From assembly GCF_009908195.1 (NCBI RefSeq), contig NZ_JAAAHS010000004.1, positions 1-61,446 on the forward strand: a stretch of 61,446 nucleotides of DNA, written 5' to 3'. The notes under the pieces are model-generated. The model was not told the DNA's origin. It saw nothing but the letters and a program-made list of their open reading frames with translations, and made no database searches. Within the stretch, counting starts at the first letter, position 1; every line of letters starts with the position of its first letter. Made by a program: the position numbers and the translations under genes. Shown here in pieces: positions 9,676 through 23,232 of this stretch. Source of the stretch: Streptomyces boluensis. GTDB taxonomy: Bacteria > Actinomycetota > Actinomycetes > Streptomycetales > Streptomycetaceae.

Positions 9676-10283
9676 TACGCAGCACCAGCCCCGGCACGCG
9701 CACGCAGCAGGGCCGCGGGAGCGACGTCCTCGAGGGGCAGACCACGGCGAGCCGCGATCTCCTCGGGACGCTGCAGACCCTGCAGGGCCGCCACGGTCGC
9801 GTGCACGATGTTGATCGCGTTCGACGAACCGAGCGACTTCGACAGGATGTCGTGAACGCCGGCGCACTCGAGCACGGCACGCACCGGGCCACCGGCGATA
9901 ACACCGGTACCGGGGGAAGCCGGCTTGAGCAGGACGACGCCCGCAGCCTTCTCGCCCGTGATCGGGTGCGGGATGGTGCCCTGGATACGGGGGACCTTGA
10001 AGAAGTGCTTCTTGGCCTCCTCAACACCCTTGGCGATGGCGGCCGGCACCTCCTTGGCCTTGCCGTAACCGACACCCACGGTGCCGTCACCATCGCCCAC
10101 TACGACGAGCGCAGTGAAGCTGAAGCGACGACCACCCTTCACAACCTTGGCGACGCGGTTGATCGCGACAACGCGCTCAACGTACGCGGTCTTCTCGGCG
10201 GCGGCGTTGCCACCGTCGCGACCCTTCCGGTCCCGCCGCTCGCCGCCACCGGCACCGCCACCGCGGCGCTGGGGTCCAGCCAT
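9675..10283 (-). CDS. rpsE: 30S ribosomal protein S5
   Basis: uS5 acts in decoding fidelity and mRNA entry. The 202-residue protein has a ~35-residue Gly/Arg-rich N-terminal extension, the dsRNA-binding-like domain ([31 protein letters not shown]) and the C-terminal domain ending in an Ala-rich tail. GAGAGG lies about nine bases before the ATG. Confidence 0.97.
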   Translation of the reverse strand: MAGPQRRGGGAGGGERRDRKGRDGGNAAAEKTAYVERVVAINRVAKVVKGGRRFSFTALVVVGDGDGTVGVGYGKAKEVPAAIAKGVEEAKKHFFKVPRIQGTIPHPITGEKAAGVVLLKPASPGTGVIAGGPVRAVLECAGVHDILSKSLGSSNAINIVHATVAALQGLQRPEEIAARRGLPLEDVAPAALLRARAGAGAA

Positions 10284-10326
10284 TGGAATTACCTCTCTCT
10301 GTTTCCGCTAGCTACGGAACCAGGAC

Positions 10327-10710
10327 TCAGAACTTGAGTCCGGCTTCGCGGGCGGCGTCCGCCAGGGCAGCGATGCGCCCGGCGTACTGGTTACCACCAC
10401 GGTCGAACACGACAGCCTCGACGCCGGCGGCCTTGGCGCGCTCAGCGACCAGGGCACCGACGGACTTGGCCTGCGCGGACTTGTCGCCCTCGCCACCGCG
10501 GATCGAGGTGTCCAGGGTGGACGCCGACGCGAGGGTGTGACCCTTCACGTCGTCGATGACCTGGGCCACGATGTTGCGGTTCGAGCGTGTCACGACCAGA
10601 CGCGGACGCTCAGCCGTACCCGAGATGTGCTTACGGATACGAATGTGGCGGCGCTTGATAGACGCACGCTTGTAAGCGTCGCCCTTAGCGATCTTCTGAC
10701 CGTATGCCAT
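10327..10710 (-). CDS. rplR: 50S ribosomal protein L18
   Basis: uL18 binds 5S rRNA. The 127-residue sequence contains [19 protein letters not shown], the [21 protein letters not shown] segment and the final REAGLKF, all diagnostic. It begins three bases after the rplF stop codon. Confidence 0.97.
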   Translation of the reverse strand: MAYGQKIAKGDAYKRASIKRRHIRIRKHISGTAERPRLVVTRSNRNIVAQVIDDVKGHTLASASTLDTSIRGGEGDKSAQAKSVGALVAERAKAAGVEAVVFDRGGNQYAGRIAALADAAREAGLKF

Positions 10711-10713
10711 GGC

Positions 10714-11253
10714 TTACTTACCCGCCTTTCCGACCTTGCGGCGGATGACTTCGCCTTCGTACTTGACGCCCTTGGCCTTGTACGGGTCGGGCTTGCGCAG
10801 CTTGCGGATGTTGGCCGCAACCTCGCCGACCTTCTGCTTGTCGATGCCCTCGACCGAGAACTTGGTCGCCGATTCGACCTTGAACGAGATGCCCTCGGGC
10901 GCCTCGATCAGGATCGGGTGGCTGTAGCCCAGCGAGAACTCCAGGTTGGAGCCCTTCGCCAGAACGCGGTAACCGACACCGCTGATCTCGAGCTTCTTCA
11001 CGTAACCCTGGGTCACGCCGGTGATCATGTTCGCCACCAGCGTGCGGGACAGGCCGTGCAGGGCCTTGTTCTGACGCTCGTCGTTGGGGCGGGTGACGTT
11101 CAGAACGCCGTCCTCACCCTTGGCGATCTCGATCGGCGCCACGACGGTGTGGGTCAGCGAGCCCTTGGGGCCCTTGACCGCGACCGTCTGGCCGTCGATG
11201 GTGACGTCCACGCCGGCGGGAACCGTGATGGGGAGCTTGCCAATACGCGACAT
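10714..11253 (-). CDS. rplF: 50S ribosomal protein L6
   Basis: uL6 lies near the factor-binding site of the large subunit. The 179-residue protein starts [17 protein letters not shown] and has two tandem alpha/beta repeats. It includes [22 protein letters not shown] and ends [28 protein letters not shown] lies eight bases before the ATG. Confidence 0.98.
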   Translation of the reverse strand: MSRIGKLPITVPAGVDVTIDGQTVAVKGPKGSLTHTVVAPIEIAKGEDGVLNVTRPNDERQNKALHGLSRTLVANMITGVTQGYVKKLEISGVGYRVLAKGSNLEFSLGYSHPILIEAPEGISFKVESATKFSVEGIDKQKVGEVAANIRKLRKPDPYKAKGVKYEGEVIRRKVGKAGK

Positions 11254-11277
11254 AGCTGTTTCCTCCGTTCCCTTCCG

Positions 11278-11676
11278 TTACCAGACGTAGGCGAGAACTT
11301 CTCCGCCTACGCCCTTCTTGCCTGCCTGCTGGCCGGTCAGGAGACCGTGCGACGTGGAGATGATCGCCACGCCGAGGCCGCCGAGGACCTTCGGCAGGTT
11401 GGTGGACTTCGCGTAAACGCGCAGACCCGGCTTCGAGATTCGCTTGATGCCGGCGATCGAACGCTCACGGTTCGGGCCGAACTTCAGCTCGAGAACGAGG
11501 TTCTTGCCGACCTCGGCGTCCTCGACCTTCCAGCCGGTGATGAAACCCTCCTGCTGGAGGATCTCGGCGATGTGCGACTTGATCTTGCTGTGCGGCATAG
11601 CCACGGTGTCGTGGTACGCCGAGTTCGCGTTCCGCAGACGCGTAAGCATGTCTGCGATCGGATCAGTCATGGTCAT
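11278..11676 (-). CDS. rpsH: 30S ribosomal protein S8
   Basis: uS8 binds the central domain of 16S rRNA and regulates spc operons in some bacteria. The 132-residue protein starts [17 protein letters not shown] and ends with the conserved [27 protein letters not shown] 221-base spacer without any gene separates it from rpsN, longer than the usual spacing in this cluster. Confidence 0.98.
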   Translation of the reverse strand: MTMTDPIADMLTRLRNANSAYHDTVAMPHSKIKSHIAEILQQEGFITGWKVEDAEVGKNLVLELKFGPNRERSIAGIKRISKPGLRVYAKSTNLPKVLGGLGVAIISTSHGLLTGQQAGKKGVGGEVLAYVW

Positions 11677-11897
11677 GAATTGGCCTTCGGCCTCTCTCGC
11701 CGGGGTTTCCTGTATGCGCCATCCCTCTCCCCACTCAGAGGCAGGACGGGTGCGGCACGGGGACCTACGGCGTAGTAAGTCGGTCAGGGCGGCAGACGCC
11801 CAACCCTCCTAGCCTAAGCCATGGAGAGAAGCGCCTCTGCCGACCCTTTACTTACCGAGAGATCCGGACAACCCCTACGCCCAAAGGGCAGTAGTGG

Positions 11898-12083
11898 TTA
11901 CCAGGAGCTCTTGGTCACGCCCGGCAGCTCGCCACGGTGAGCCATCTCACGGAGGCACACGCGGCACAGGCCGAACTTGCGGTACACGGAGTGCGGGCGG
12001 CCGCAGCGCTGGCAGCGGGTGTAGCCACGCACACCGAACTTGGGCTTACGAGCAGCCTTGGCAATAAGTGCCTTCTTCGCCAT
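11898..12083 (-). CDS. rpsN: 30S ribosomal protein S14, type Z (zinc-binding)
   Basis: The 61-residue uS14 has the short zinc form: [24 protein letters not shown], with two CxxC pairs (CQRC, CRVC). AAGGAGG lies about nine bases before the ATG. This is the primary housekeeping form; Streptomyces often have a longer cysteine-free paralogue in a zinc-regulated locus elsewhere. Confidence 0.96.
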   Translation of the reverse strand: MAKKALIAKAARKPKFGVRGYTRCQRCGRPHSVYRKFGLCRVCLREMAHRGELPGVTKSSW

Positions 12084-12088
12084 CTCGC

Positions 12089-12646
12089 TCACGCCTCCTT
12101 GAAGGGGAAGCCGAGGTGACGAAGGAGGGCACGGCCCTCGTCGTCGTTGGTCGCCGTGGTGACCACGGTGATGTCCATACCCCGGACGCGGTCGATCTTG
12201 TCCTGGTCGATCTCGTGGAACATGACCTGCTCGGTGAGACCGAAGGTGTAGTTGCCACGACCGTCGAACTGCTTGGGGGAAAGACCACGGAAGTCGCGGA
12301 TGCGCGGAAGCGCGAGCGACAGGGTGCGGTCCAGGAACTCCCACATGCGGTCGCCACGGAGGGTGACGTGCGCACCGATCGGCTGACCCTCACGCAGCTT
12401 GAACTGCGCGATGGACTTGCGGGCCTTGGTGATGGCCGGCTTCTGACCGGTGATGGTGGTCAGGTCACGGACGGCACCGTCCATGAGCTTCGAGTCACGG
12501 GCGGCGTCGCCGACACCCATGTTGACCACGATCTTGACGAGGCCCGGGGTCTGCATGACGTTCTCGTACGAGAACTCTTCCTGCAGCTTGCCCGCGATCT
12601 CCTCGCGGTACTTCGTCTTGAGACGCGGAGTGGTGGTGGTAGCCAT
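12089..12646 (-). CDS. rplE: 50S ribosomal protein L5
   Basis: uL5 binds 5S rRNA and contacts P-site tRNA. The 185-residue product has [14 protein letters not shown] and [24 protein letters not shown]. It also carries the C-terminal [32 protein letters not shown] lies upstream. Its ATG overlaps the rplX stop by one base. Confidence 0.98.
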   Translation of the reverse strand: MATTTTPRLKTKYREEIAGKLQEEFSYENVMQTPGLVKIVVNMGVGDAARDSKLMDGAVRDLTTITGQKPAITKARKSIAQFKLREGQPIGAHVTLRGDRMWEFLDRTLSLALPRIRDFRGLSPKQFDGRGNYTFGLTEQVMFHEIDQDKIDRVRGMDITVVTTATNDDEGRALLRHLGFPFKEA

Positions 12647-12969
12647 CAGATGTCCTCACCCGTCCGCTTGGCAACGCGAACCTTGTTGCCCTCGTCGTCG
12701 AAGCGGTAACCGACACGCGTGACGACCTTGTTGCCGTCCTTCTCCACCACGAGCTGAACGTTGCTCACGTGGACAGGGGCCTCGGTCGTGACGATGCCAC
12801 CGGCCTGCGAACCGCTGGCGGTGGGGCCGGCCTTGGTGTGCTTCTTGACCCGGTTGACACCCTCGACCAGGACGCGGTCCTCGCGGGGGAAGGCCGCGAT
12901 GACCTTGCCCTGCTTGCCCTTGTCCTTACCGGTGATGACCTGGACCAGGTCGCCCTTCTTGATCTTCAT
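12646..12969 (-). CDS. rplX: 50S ribosomal protein L24
   Basis: uL24 is an assembly initiator near the exit tunnel. The 107-residue protein starts [21 protein letters not shown] (KOW motif), followed by [15 protein letters not shown] lies nine bases before the ATG. It is two bases from rplN and overlaps rplE. Confidence 0.98.
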   Translation of the reverse strand: MKIKKGDLVQVITGKDKGKQGKVIAAFPREDRVLVEGVNRVKKHTKAGPTASGSQAGGIVTTEAPVHVSNVQLVVEKDGNKVVTRVGYRFDDEGNKVRVAKRTGEDI

Positions 12970-12971
12970 GC

Positions 12972-13340
12972 TTACAGCACCTCCGGCGCGAGCGAGATGA
13001 TCTTCATGAACTTCTTCTCGCGCAGCTCACGGCCCACCGGGCCGAAGATACGGGTGCCACGAGGGTCGCCGTCGTTCTTGAGAATGACAGCGGCGTTCTC
13101 GTCGAAGCGGATGTACGAGCCGTCCGGACGGCGGCGCTCCTTGACGGTGCGAACGATGACCGCCTTGATGACGTCACCCTTCTTCACGTTGCCGCCGGGG
13201 ATCGCGTCCTTGACGGTGGCGACGATGACGTCGCCGATGCCCGCGTAGCGGCGACCCGAGCCACCGAGAACACGGATGCAAAGGATTTCCTTCGCACCAG
13301 TGTTGTCGGCGACCTTGAGCCGCGACTCCTGCTGGATCAC
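12972..13340 (-). CDS. rplN: 50S ribosomal protein L14
   Basis: uL14 forms intersubunit contacts. The 122-residue sequence starts [27 protein letters not shown] and ends in [16 protein letters not shown]. The initiator is GTG at 13340, with AGGAG upstream. It is the first gene of the spc group and is separated from rpsQ by two tandem hairpins. Confidence 0.98.
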   Translation of the reverse strand: MIQQESRLKVADNTGAKEILCIRVLGGSGRRYAGIGDVIVATVKDAIPGGNVKKGDVIKAVIVRTVKERRRPDGSYIRFDENAAVILKNDGDPRGTRIFGPVGRELREKKFMKIISLAPEVL

Positions 13341-13368
13341 GTCTATCTCCTGTTTGTCTGCCGGTTCC

Positions 13369-13398
13369 CCCGGGGCAGTTCAGTTGAACTGCCCCGGG
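13369..13398 (-). terminator. Palindromic hairpin between rpsQ and rplN (second of two)
   Basis: CCCGGGGCAGTTCA and its exact complement are two bases apart, forming a 13-14 bp stem. It lies downstream of the first hairpin and just upstream of rplN. It may be a terminator of the S10 unit or a regulatory element of the spc unit. Confidence 0.6.
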
Positions 13399-13414
13399 AG
13401 CCTGGCGGAACGAA

Positions 13415-13438
13415 CTCCGAGGGGGATGCCCCTCGGAG
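13415..13438 (-). terminator. Hairpin immediately after rpsQ (first of two)
   Basis: CTCCGAGGG and CCCTCGGAG pair across a six-base loop. On the minus strand the structure starts two bases after the rpsQ stop and is followed by TTCGTT, consistent with termination or attenuation at the S10-spc boundary. Confidence 0.6.
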
Positions 13439-13440
13439 AA

Positions 13441-13725
13441 TTACTTGGCCTTCTCGAGGATCTCGACGATGCGCCAGCGCTTGGTCGCCGACAGCGGACG
13501 CGTCTCCATGAGGAGGACACGGTCGCCGACGCCGGCAGCGTTCTGCTCGTCGTGCGCCTTGAGCTTGTTCGTACGGCGGATGACCTTGCCGTACAGCGCG
13601 TGCTTGACGCGGTCCTCGACAGCGACGACGACGGTCTTGTCCATCTTGTCGCTGACGACGAGACCCTCACGGGTCTTGCGGAAGCCGCGGGCGGCAGTCT
13701 CTTCAGTCACAGTCTTCTCGCTCAT
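13441..13725 (-). CDS. rpsQ: 30S ribosomal protein S17
   Basis: uS17 is a primary 16S rRNA-binding OB-fold protein. The 94-residue sequence has a 14-residue N-terminal extension, then [32 protein letters not shown]. It ends [15 protein letters not shown]. Its ATG overlaps the rpmC stop by one base. Confidence 0.97.
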   Translation of the reverse strand: MSEKTVTEETAARGFRKTREGLVVSDKMDKTVVVAVEDRVKHALYGKVIRRTNKLKAHDEQNAAGVGDRVLLMETRPLSATKRWRIVEILEKAK

Positions 13726-13949
13726 CAGGCGTTCTCCACCGTCTCGATGCCGAGCTCACGCTCACGCATGAGGGTGTAGACCCGGGCGATGTCCTTGCGG
13801 ACGGCCTTGAGCCGGCCGTGGTTCTCGAGCTGTCCGGTCGCCGCCTGGAAGCGGAGGTTGAACAGTTCTTCCTTGGCCTCACGAAGCTTGGCGACAAGCT
13901 CCTCGTTGCCGAGCTCACGGAGCTCGGACGCCTTGGTACCGGCCGACAT
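13725..13949 (-). CDS. rpmC: 50S ribosomal protein L29
   Basis: uL29 lies at the tunnel exit. The 74-residue helical-hairpin protein starts [36 protein letters not shown] chose the ATG that overlaps the rplP stop (TGATG); a GTG one codon earlier is the alternative. Confidence 0.96.
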   Translation of the reverse strand: MSAGTKASELRELGNEELVAKLREAKEELFNLRFQAATGQLENHGRLKAVRKDIARVYTLMRERELGIETVENA

Positions 13950-14368
13950 CACACTTCACCTGCCTCGCGCTTAACGATCCTGCACTTCATCGGCAGCTTG
14001 TGCGCCGCACGAGTCAGCGCCTCACGCGCGGTCTTCTCGTTGGGGTACGACAGCTCGAACATCACGCGTCCGGGCTTGACGTTGGCGACCCACCACTCCG
14101 GGGAACCCTTACCGGAACCCATGCGGGTCTCGGCAGGCTTCTTGGTGAGGGGACGGTCCGGGTAGATGTTGATCCAGACCTTGCCGCCACGCTTGATGTG
14201 ACGCGTCATGGCGATACGAGCGGCCTCGATCTGACGGTTCGTCACGTACGCCGGCGTGAGGGCCTGAATGCCGTACTCGCCGAACGCAACCTGCGTGCCA
14301 CCCTTGGACATACCGCTGCGCTTCGGGTGGTGCTGCTTGCGGTGCTTGACCCTACGGGGGATCAGCAT
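13949..14368 (-). CDS. rplP: 50S ribosomal protein L16
   Basis: uL16 helps position A-site tRNA. The 139-residue protein starts [24 protein letters not shown]. It contains [26 protein letters not shown] and the GRVMFEL segment. GGAGG lies 11 bases before the ATG, within the end of rpsC. Confidence 0.98.
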   Translation of the reverse strand: MLIPRRVKHRKQHHPKRSGMSKGGTQVAFGEYGIQALTPAYVTNRQIEAARIAMTRHIKRGGKVWINIYPDRPLTKKPAETRMGSGKGSPEWWVANVKPGRVMFELSYPNEKTAREALTRAAHKLPMKCRIVKREAGEV

Positions 14369-14373
14369 TTCGG

Positions 14374-15204
14374 TCAGGCCTCCGTTCCGGTGCTCTCAGC
14401 AGCCGGAGCGGCGGCGGGAGCCTCGGCCTTGGGGGCCTCGGCAGCCTGAGCCTGCTGCGGCTTGCGACCGCGACCGCCACGCTCGCCACCGCGGCCACCA
14501 CGGGCCGGGCGGTCATTGCCACCACGGGCCGGGCGGTTGCCGGCGCGGGCAGCAGCGTTCTCGGCGCGGACCTCGGCGATGTTCTTGACGTCGCCCTTGT
14601 AGATCCAGACCTTCACGCCGATACGGCCGAAGGTCGTCTTGGCCTCGAAGAAGCCGTAGTCGACGTTGGCGCGGAGCGTGTGCAGGGGCACGCGGCCCTC
14701 GCGGTAGAACTCCGAGCGCGACATCTCGGCGCCGCCGAGACGGCCACCACACTGGATCTTGATGCCCTTGGCGCCGGCCTTCATCGTGCCCTGCATGCTC
14801 TTACGCATGGCGCGACGGAAGGAGACGCGGGAGGACAGCTGCTCGGCAACGGCCTGAGCAACCAGCTGAGCATCGGTCTCGGGGCTCTTGACCTCGAGGA
14901 TGTTGAGCTGGACCTGCTTGCCCGTGAGCTTCTCGAGGTCACCGCGGATGCGGTCGGCCTCGGCGCCACGGCGGCCGATGACGATGCCGGGACGAGCGGT
15001 GTGGATGTCCACCCGCACGCGGTCACGGGTGCGCTCGATCTCAACCTTCGAGATGCCGGCGCGCTCCATGCCGGACGTCATCATCCGACGGATGGCGACG
15101 TCTTCCTTGACGTAGTCCTTGTACAGCTTGTCGGCGTACCAACGCGACTTGAAGTCGGTCGTGACACCGAGCCGGAACCCGTGCGGGTTTACCTTCTGGC
15201 CCAT
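14374..15204 (-). CDS. rpsC: 30S ribosomal protein S3
   Basis: uS3 forms part of the mRNA entry channel. The 276-residue product starts [24 protein letters not shown]. It carries a KH domain ([23 protein letters not shown]) and the C-terminal S3 domain. A ~60-residue Arg/Gly- then Ala/Glu-rich tail, common in actinobacteria, ends it. AAGGAA precedes the ATG, whose A is shared with the rplV stop. Confidence 0.98.
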   Translation of the reverse strand: MGQKVNPHGFRLGVTTDFKSRWYADKLYKDYVKEDVAIRRMMTSGMERAGISKVEIERTRDRVRVDIHTARPGIVIGRRGAEADRIRGDLEKLTGKQVQLNILEVKSPETDAQLVAQAVAEQLSSRVSFRRAMRKSMQGTMKAGAKGIKIQCGGRLGGAEMSRSEFYREGRVPLHTLRANVDYGFFEAKTTFGRIGVKVWIYKGDVKNIAEVRAENAAARAGNRPARGGNDRPARGGRGGERGGRGRKPQQAQAAEAPKAEAPAAAPAAESTGTEA

Positions 15205-15551
15205 TACCGGGTTCCTTCCTTGCTGCTGACGACCACGGTGATGTGGCTGGTCCGCTTGCGGATCCGGTAGGCACGACCCTGTGCACGCGGACGGAACCGC
15301 TTCAGGGTCGGGCCCTCGTCGACGTACGCCTCGCTGATGACCAGCGAAGAAGCGTCGGTGTGGTCGTAGTTGTGCGCGGCGTTGGCAATGGCGCTGTCAA
15401 GCACCTTGCCGACCGGCACAGACGCGGCCTGCGGGGCGAAACGCAGGACCGCCTGGGCCTCCGTGGCATCCATGCCACGGATGAGGTCCACCACGCGGCG
15501 GGCCTTCATGGGCGTGACGCGGATGTACCGCGCCTGGGCCCTGGCTTCCAT
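15204..15551 (-). CDS. rplV: 50S ribosomal protein L22
   Basis: uL22 lines the exit tunnel. The 115-residue protein starts [26 protein letters not shown] and ends [12 protein letters not shown]. The beta-hairpin region ([26 protein letters not shown]) is intact, with no obvious macrolide-resistance change. AAGGGAC lies before the ATG at 15551; the frame extends 12 codons further upstream without support. Confidence 0.97.
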   Translation of the reverse strand: MEARAQARYIRVTPMKARRVVDLIRGMDATEAQAVLRFAPQAASVPVGKVLDSAIANAAHNYDHTDASSLVISEAYVDEGPTLKRFRPRAQGRAYRIRKRTSHITVVVSSKEGTR

Positions 15552-15595
15552 GGTTGTCCCTTCGGTGTTCTTCATCAGTCTTTGCACCCGCCTCG

Positions 15596-15877
15596 TCAGC
15601 GACGCTTCGACTTGCGGTCGTCCTTGACGTGGCCGCGGAAGGTGCGGGTCGGCGCAAACTCGCCGAGCTTGTGGCCGACCATCGACTCGGTGACGAACAC
15701 CGGGATGTGGGTCTTGCCGTTGTGCACCGCGATGGTGTGTCCCAGCATGGCCGGGATGATCATCGAGCGACGGGACCAGGTCTTGATGACGTTCTTGGAA
15801 CCAGCTTCGTTCTGTACGTCCACCTTCTTGATCAGGTGGTCGTCGACGAAGGGCCCCTTCTTCAGGCTACGAGGCAT
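15596..15877 (-). CDS. rpsS: 30S ribosomal protein S19
   Basis: uS19 is in the small-subunit head next to S13. The 93-residue sequence starts [19 protein letters not shown] and contains [30 protein letters not shown] lies upstream of the ATG. Confidence 0.98.
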   Translation of the reverse strand: MPRSLKKGPFVDDHLIKKVDVQNEAGSKNVIKTWSRRSMIIPAMLGHTIAVHNGKTHIPVFVTESMVGHKLGEFAPTRTFRGHVKDDRKSKRR

Positions 15878-15889
15878 CTCAACCCGTCC

Positions 15890-16726
15890 TTAGCGCTTCT
15901 TGTTCGTCTTGCGGCGGCGGACGATGTACTTGTTCGACGCCTTCTTGGGCGAACGAGTACGGCCTTCCTTCTTGCCCCAGGGCGAGACCGGGTGGCGACC
16001 ACCGGAAGTCTTGCCCTCACCACCACCGTGCGGGTGGTCAACCGGGTTCATCACGACACCGCGAACGGTGGGACGGACGCCCAGCCAGCGCTTACGGCCG
16101 GCCTTACCCCAGTTGATGTTCGACTGCTCGGCGTTGCCGACCTCACCGATGGTGGCGCGGCAGCGGACGTCGACCAGGCGGATCTCTCCGGACGGCATGC
16201 GGAGGTGGGCCATCGAGCCCTCCTTCGCGAGCAGCTGAACGGAGGCACCCGCGGAACGGGCGAACTTCGCGCCACCACCGGGACGGAGCTCGATCGCGTG
16301 GATCGTGGTACCGACCGGGATGTTGCGGAGCGCCAGGTTGTTGCCGGGCTTGATGTCGGCGCCCGGGCCGTTCTCGATCCGGTCGCCCTGGTTCAGGCCA
16401 CGCGGAGCGATGATGTACCGCTTCTCGCCGTCTGCGTAGTGCAGCAGCGCGATGCGAGCGGTGCGGTTCGGGTCGTACTCGATGTGCGCGACCTTCGCCG
16501 GCACGCCGTCCTTGTCGTGACGACGGAAGTCGATCACTCGGTAGGCGCGCTTGTGGCCACCGCCCTGATGGCGGACGGTCACACGACCGGAATTGTTACG
16601 GCCGCCCTTGCTGTGCAGGGGGCGGACCAGCGACTTCTCCGGCGTGGACCGCGTGACCTCGACGAAGTCGGCGACGGAGGAGCCACGGCGGCCCGGCGTC
16701 GTCGGCTTGTACTTGCGGATTCCCAT
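15890..16726 (-). CDS. rplB: 50S ribosomal protein L2
   Basis: uL2 is needed for subunit association and peptidyl-transferase architecture. The 278-residue protein has [19 protein letters not shown] and the conserved C-terminal [17 protein letters not shown]. The lysine/arginine tail is typical. GAGGA lies upstream of the ATG. Confidence 0.98.
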   Translation of the reverse strand: MGIRKYKPTTPGRRGSSVADFVEVTRSTPEKSLVRPLHSKGGRNNSGRVTVRHQGGGHKRAYRVIDFRRHDKDGVPAKVAHIEYDPNRTARIALLHYADGEKRYIIAPRGLNQGDRIENGPGADIKPGNNLALRNIPVGTTIHAIELRPGGGAKFARSAGASVQLLAKEGSMAHLRMPSGEIRLVDVRCRATIGEVGNAEQSNINWGKAGRKRWLGVRPTVRGVVMNPVDHPHGGGEGKTSGGRHPVSPWGKKEGRTRSPKKASNKYIVRRRKTNKKR

Positions 16727-16764
16727 TTCTCAGTCCTCGTCCGATATCGGACCAGGGCACTCCG

Positions 16765-17085
16765 TTAGGAGGCCTGGCCGAAGATGTCGATACGGTCGCC
16801 CTCGGCGAGGGTCACGATGGCCCGCTTGGTGTCGGCACGCTTGCCGAAACCGGTGCGGGTGCGCTTCCGCTTGCCCTGACGGTTGATCGTGTTGACCCCG
16901 GTGACCTTGACCGAGAAGACCGCCTCGACGGCCTGCTTGATCTGGGTCTTGTTGGAGCCAGGCGCGACGATGAACGTGTACTTGTTCTCGTCGAGCAGCG
17001 CGTAGCTCTTCTCCGAAACAACCGGCTTGACGAGGACGTCGCGCGGGTCGGTGAAGGTCTTGCTGGTGACGTTGGCCTCAGACAT
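16765..17085 (-). CDS. rplW: 50S ribosomal protein L23
   Basis: uL23 is the tunnel-exit docking site for SRP and trigger factor. The 106-residue protein has [26 protein letters not shown] and the basic loop [21 protein letters not shown]. Its ATG overlaps the rplD stop. Confidence 0.97.
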   Translation of the reverse strand: MSEANVTSKTFTDPRDVLVKPVVSEKSYALLDENKYTFIVAPGSNKTQIKQAVEAVFSVKVTGVNTINRQGKRKRTRTGFGKRADTKRAIVTLAEGDRIDIFGQAS

Positions 17086-17738
17086 CAGGCCTCGCTCCCT
17101 TCGGTCTCAGCGGCCTTGGGGCCAGCGACGAAGGAGTCGAAGGCGGCCTTGGTGAAGACCACGTCGTCCGAGACGAGCACGTCGTACGTGTTCAGCTGGC
17201 CCGGCTCCAGGATGTGAACCTGGGGCAGGTTACGAGCGGACAGCAGAGCCGTCTCGTCCTCGCGGGTGAGGACCAGGAGCACGTTCTTGCGCTCGCTGAC
17301 CTTGCCCAGGAGGGTCTTCGCAGCCTTGGTGGAGACGTCGCCCGAGACCACGTCGGACACGACGTGGATGCGGTTGTTGCGGGCCCGGTCGGTGAGGGCG
17401 TGACGCAGCGCGGCAGCCTTCATCTTCTTCGGGGTCCGCTGCGAGTAGTCACGCGGCACGGGACCGTGCACAACGCCACCACCGGCGAACTGCGGCGCGC
17501 GGGTCGAGCCCTGACGGGCGCGACCGGTGCCCTTCTGGCGGTAAGGCTTCTTGCCACCACCACGGACTTCGCCACGGGTCTTGGTCTTGTGCGTGCCCTG
17601 ACGGGCAGCGGCCAGCTGCGCGACGACGACCTGGTGAAGCAGCGGAACGCTGATCTTCTCTACGTCGAAGATCTCCGCGGGGAGCTCGACGGACCCGGCC
17701 TTGTCGCCCGCCGGCGAAAGGATGTCAACAGTGCTCAT
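17085..17738 (-). CDS. rplD: 50S ribosomal protein L4
   Basis: uL4 lines the exit tunnel and in some bacteria regulates the S10 operon. The 217-residue protein starts [20 protein letters not shown]. It contains the tunnel loop [24 protein letters not shown], which looks wild type. The ATG at 17738 has GAGGT upstream; the frame extends further without support. Confidence 0.97.
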   Translation of the reverse strand: MSTVDILSPAGDKAGSVELPAEIFDVEKISVPLLHQVVVAQLAAARQGTHKTKTRGEVRGGGKKPYRQKGTGRARQGSTRAPQFAGGGVVHGPVPRDYSQRTPKKMKAAALRHALTDRARNNRIHVVSDVVSGDVSTKAAKTLLGKVSERKNVLLVLTREDETALLSARNLPQVHILEPGQLNTYDVLVSDDVVFTKAAFDSFVAGPKAAETEGSEA

Positions 17739-17745
17739 CGGTACC

Positions 17746-18390
17746 TCAGGCCCCCTTGGCCGCAGTGCGGACCAGGACGAGGCCGCCGTTCGGACCAGGA
17801 ACCGCGCCCTTGATGAGCAGCAGACCCTTCTCCGCGTCAACGGCGTGGACGGTCAGGTTCTGGGTGGTGACCCGCTCGTTGCCCATGCGACCGGCCATCC
17901 GCATGCCCTTGAAGACACGACCGGGGGTGGCACAGCCACCGATGGAACCGGGCATACGGTGCACACGGTGGGCACCGTGGGACGCCTTGCCACCTTTGAA
18001 GTTGTGGCGCTTCATGACACCGGCGAAGCCCTTGCCCTTGGTCTTGCCCGTGACGTCAACCTTGACGCCGGACTCGAAGACCTCGGCAGTGATCTCCTGG
18101 CCGAGCGTGTACTCGCTGGCGTCGGAGGTACGGAGCTCCACCAGGTGGCGGCGCGGGGTCACGTCGGCCTTGGCGAAGTGGCCCTTGAGGGGCTTGTTCA
18201 CCTTGCGCGGGTCGATCTCGCCGAAGGCGATCTGGACCGACTCGTAGCCGTCGATGTCGTTCGTACGGACCTGGGTCACGACGTTCGGGCCGGCCTTGAC
18301 GACGGTGACGGGGACAACGCGGTTGTTGTCGTCCCACACCTGAGTCATGCCGAGCTTCTCGCCCAGGATGCCCTTGATCTGCTTAGCCAT
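17746..18390 (-). CDS. rplC: 50S ribosomal protein L3
   Basis: uL3 starts large-subunit assembly and reaches the peptidyl-transferase centre. The 214-residue protein starts [19 protein letters not shown]. It has the central extension [20 protein letters not shown] and ends [10 protein letters not shown]. Confidence 0.98.
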   Translation of the reverse strand: MAKQIKGILGEKLGMTQVWDDNNRVVPVTVVKAGPNVVTQVRTNDIDGYESVQIAFGEIDPRKVNKPLKGHFAKADVTPRRHLVELRTSDASEYTLGQEITAEVFESGVKVDVTGKTKGKGFAGVMKRHNFKGGKASHGAHRVHRMPGSIGGCATPGRVFKGMRMAGRMGNERVTTQNLTVHAVDAEKGLLLIKGAVPGPNGGLVLVRTAAKGA

Positions 18391-18408
18391 CTCTCAGATC
18401 ACCGGCCC

Positions 18409-18717
18409 TTAGAGCTTGATCTCGATGTCGACACCGGCCGGGAGGTCGAGTCGCATCAGGGAGTCAACGGTCTTGGGCGTCGGGTCGAGGATGTCGATCA
18501 GGCGCTTGTGCGTACGCATCTCGAAGTGCTCGCGCGAGTCCTTGTACTTGTGCGGCGACTTGATGACGCAGTACACGTTCTTCTCGGTAGGCAGCGGCAC
18601 CGGGCCCGCGACCGACGCACCAGTACGCGTCACCGTCTCGACGATCTTCTTCGCCGAGGAATCGATGACCTCGTGGTCGTAGGCCTTGAGCCGGATGCGG
18701 ATCTTCTGTCCCGCCAT
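18409..18717 (-). CDS. rpsJ: 30S ribosomal protein S10
   Basis: uS10 is a small-subunit head protein and also NusE in transcription antitermination. The 102-residue sequence starts [19 protein letters not shown] and contains [23 protein letters not shown]. It is the first gene of the S10 operon. An AGGA lies somewhat far (14 bases) from the ATG, with a small self-complementary ACTACTAAGTAG between, which may bring it closer. Confidence 0.98.
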   Translation of the reverse strand: MAGQKIRIRLKAYDHEVIDSSAKKIVETVTRTGASVAGPVPLPTEKNVYCVIKSPHKYKDSREHFEMRTHKRLIDILDPTPKTVDSLMRLDLPAGVDIEIKL

Positions 18718-18775
18718 GGCTACTTAGTAGTCCTGTCTCTCGTAACGCTCTGGAACCCGGAGGCTTGAACCTTCT

Positions 18776-18800
18776 CCGACCCACGCGGTCGGGCGTGTCG
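18776..18800 (-). repeat. Leader hairpin element shared with the rpsL leader (copy 1)
   Basis: The 25-base plus-strand sequence CCGACCCACGCGGTCGGG followed by CGTGTCG differs at one base from that at 23656-23680. On the minus strand the core folds as a 6-bp stem (CCGACC/GGTCGG). Flanking GAAC and TT bases are also similar in the two copies. Each copy sits in the untranslated leader of a ribosomal operon. Confidence 0.75.
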
Positions 18801-19104
18801 CAACCTCACTGACACGGATTTCCCGAAGGATTTCCCTGCTAGGGGTGCGGGCCCGAAGACCGCGGCCGGAGAAGACTGCGTCGATCGCAGTGGGCCACCG
18901 GATGCCTGGAAGAGGCACCCCGCTGACACTTCCCGGAAGATTCCCGTACGTCCGCCTCAGCGCTGCCTCACGGCAGTTGAAGCGACGAGTACTGTGGGAC
19001 TCGCTTCCGGTCCTCCCGGCGGGAGGCGCGCAGCATTGGCACTCAACCGAGCAACCTGGACAGTGTGCCATATCGGCCGCACTGGGCGCCAATCGGGGCC
19101 CAGG

Positions 19105-19132
19105 AGCGTACCCCTCGACGGGTCCTTGTCAA
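19105..19132 (-). promoter_or_regulatory. Predicted housekeeping-type promoter for the S10 operon
   Basis: Minus strand TTGACA (19132-19127), a 16-base spacer, then TACGCT (19110-19105). It matches the vegetative sigma consensus well and lies about 390 bases upstream of rpsJ, after the tuf terminator. The -10 is identical to that proposed for rpsL. Confidence 0.65.
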
Positions 19133-19165
19133 ACTCGGCACCCCGTTCGGACCTCCGAAAAACGA

Positions 19166-19204
19166 CCGAAGCCCCCGCACACGCAAGGTGTGCGGGGGCT
19201 TCGG
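19166..19204 (-). terminator. Rho-independent terminator of tuf/str operon
   Basis: A perfect 17-bp stem around the five-base GCAAG loop (plus strand) is followed on the minus strand by TCGTTTTTCGG. It lies 43 bases after the tuf stop codon. Confidence 0.93.
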
Positions 19205-19246
19205 CTTGAAGCTGGAGCTCAGCGAGCTACCAGGTCAGAGCAACAA

Positions 19247-20440
<1,194 letters not shown>

Positions 20441-20516
20441 TGGGTCCTCCTGTGGAGTGGTTCTGGTACGCCTTACTCATCGGCGCCAGGTGATCTTTGC
20501 TGGGATGCCGGGGCCC

Positions 20517-20551
20517 GGGGCACTCCGTCACGGAATCGGACGGAATGCCCC
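20517..20551 (-). other. Imperfect hairpin in the fusA-tuf gap
   Basis: GGGGCAxTCCGTC pairs with its near-complement across a short loop, and alternative outer pairing TGCTGGG/CCCAGCA is possible. No T-run follows, so it is more likely an RNA processing or attenuation structure than a terminator. The whole gap is 153 bases. Confidence 0.45.
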
Positions 20552-20593
20552 AGCAGGCTCCGGTGACAAGCCTAAAGCGTGAACTCGGGTGAG

Positions 20594-22720
<2,127 letters not shown>

Positions 22721-22759
22721 ATCGGCTCAGTCTTCTCTCGGTCTCGATGTGGGTTGCGA

Positions 22760-23230
22760 CTACCAGCGGTAGTGCGCGAAGGCCTTGTTGGACTCGGCCA
22801 TCTTGTGCGTGTCCTCGCGCTTCTTCACGGCTGCGCCGAGGCCGTTGGAGGCGTCGAGCAGCTCGTTCATCAGACGCTCGGTCATCGTCTTCTCGCGGCG
22901 AGCGCGCGAGTAGCCGACGAGCCAGCGGAGCGCGAGGGTGTTGGCGCGACCGGGCTTGACCTCGATCGGCACCTGGTACGTGGCGCCACCGACACGGCGG
23001 GACTTGACCTCGAGGGTCGGCTTGATGTTCTCAAGCGCGCGCTTCAGCGTGATGACCGGGTCGTTGCTGGTCTTCTCGCGCAGGCCCTCCATGGCGCCGT
23101 ACACGATGCGTTCGGCGGTGGAGCGCTTGCCGTTCAGCAGCACCTTGTTGATGAGCGACGTCACCAGAGGAGAACCGTAGACCGGGTCGATGATGACCGG
23201 GCGCTTCGGGGCGGGGCCCTTACGAGGCAT
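22760..23230 (-). CDS. rpsG: 30S ribosomal protein S7
   Basis: uS7 nucleates the small-subunit head and in other bacteria represses the str operon. The 156-residue product starts [29 protein letters not shown]. It ends [29 protein letters not shown] lies upstream; two bases separate it from rpsL. Confidence 0.98.
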   Translation of the reverse strand: MPRKGPAPKRPVIIDPVYGSPLVTSLINKVLLNGKRSTAERIVYGAMEGLREKTSNDPVITLKRALENIKPTLEVKSRRVGGATYQVPIEVKPGRANTLALRWLVGYSRARREKTMTERLMNELLDASNGLGAAVKKREDTHKMAESNKAFAHYRW

Positions 23231-23232
23231 TC

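Larger units (their letters stand above)
18718..19246. other. 529-base gap between tuf and rpsJ: tuf terminator, S10 promoter and leader
   Basis: No coding region is supported. On the minus strand it holds, in order, the tuf terminator (19166-19204), a promoter-like pair (19105-19132), a ~380-base S10 leader and, 60 bases before rpsJ, a hairpin element shared with the rpsL leader (18776-18800). A long untranslated leader is consistent with regulation of the S10 operon at the RNA level. Confidence 0.7.

Noticed and set aside
11677..11897. 221-base gap between rpsN and rpsH as a possible small gene
   Set aside because: No frame with a ribosome binding site or homology; only plain intergenic sequence seen.
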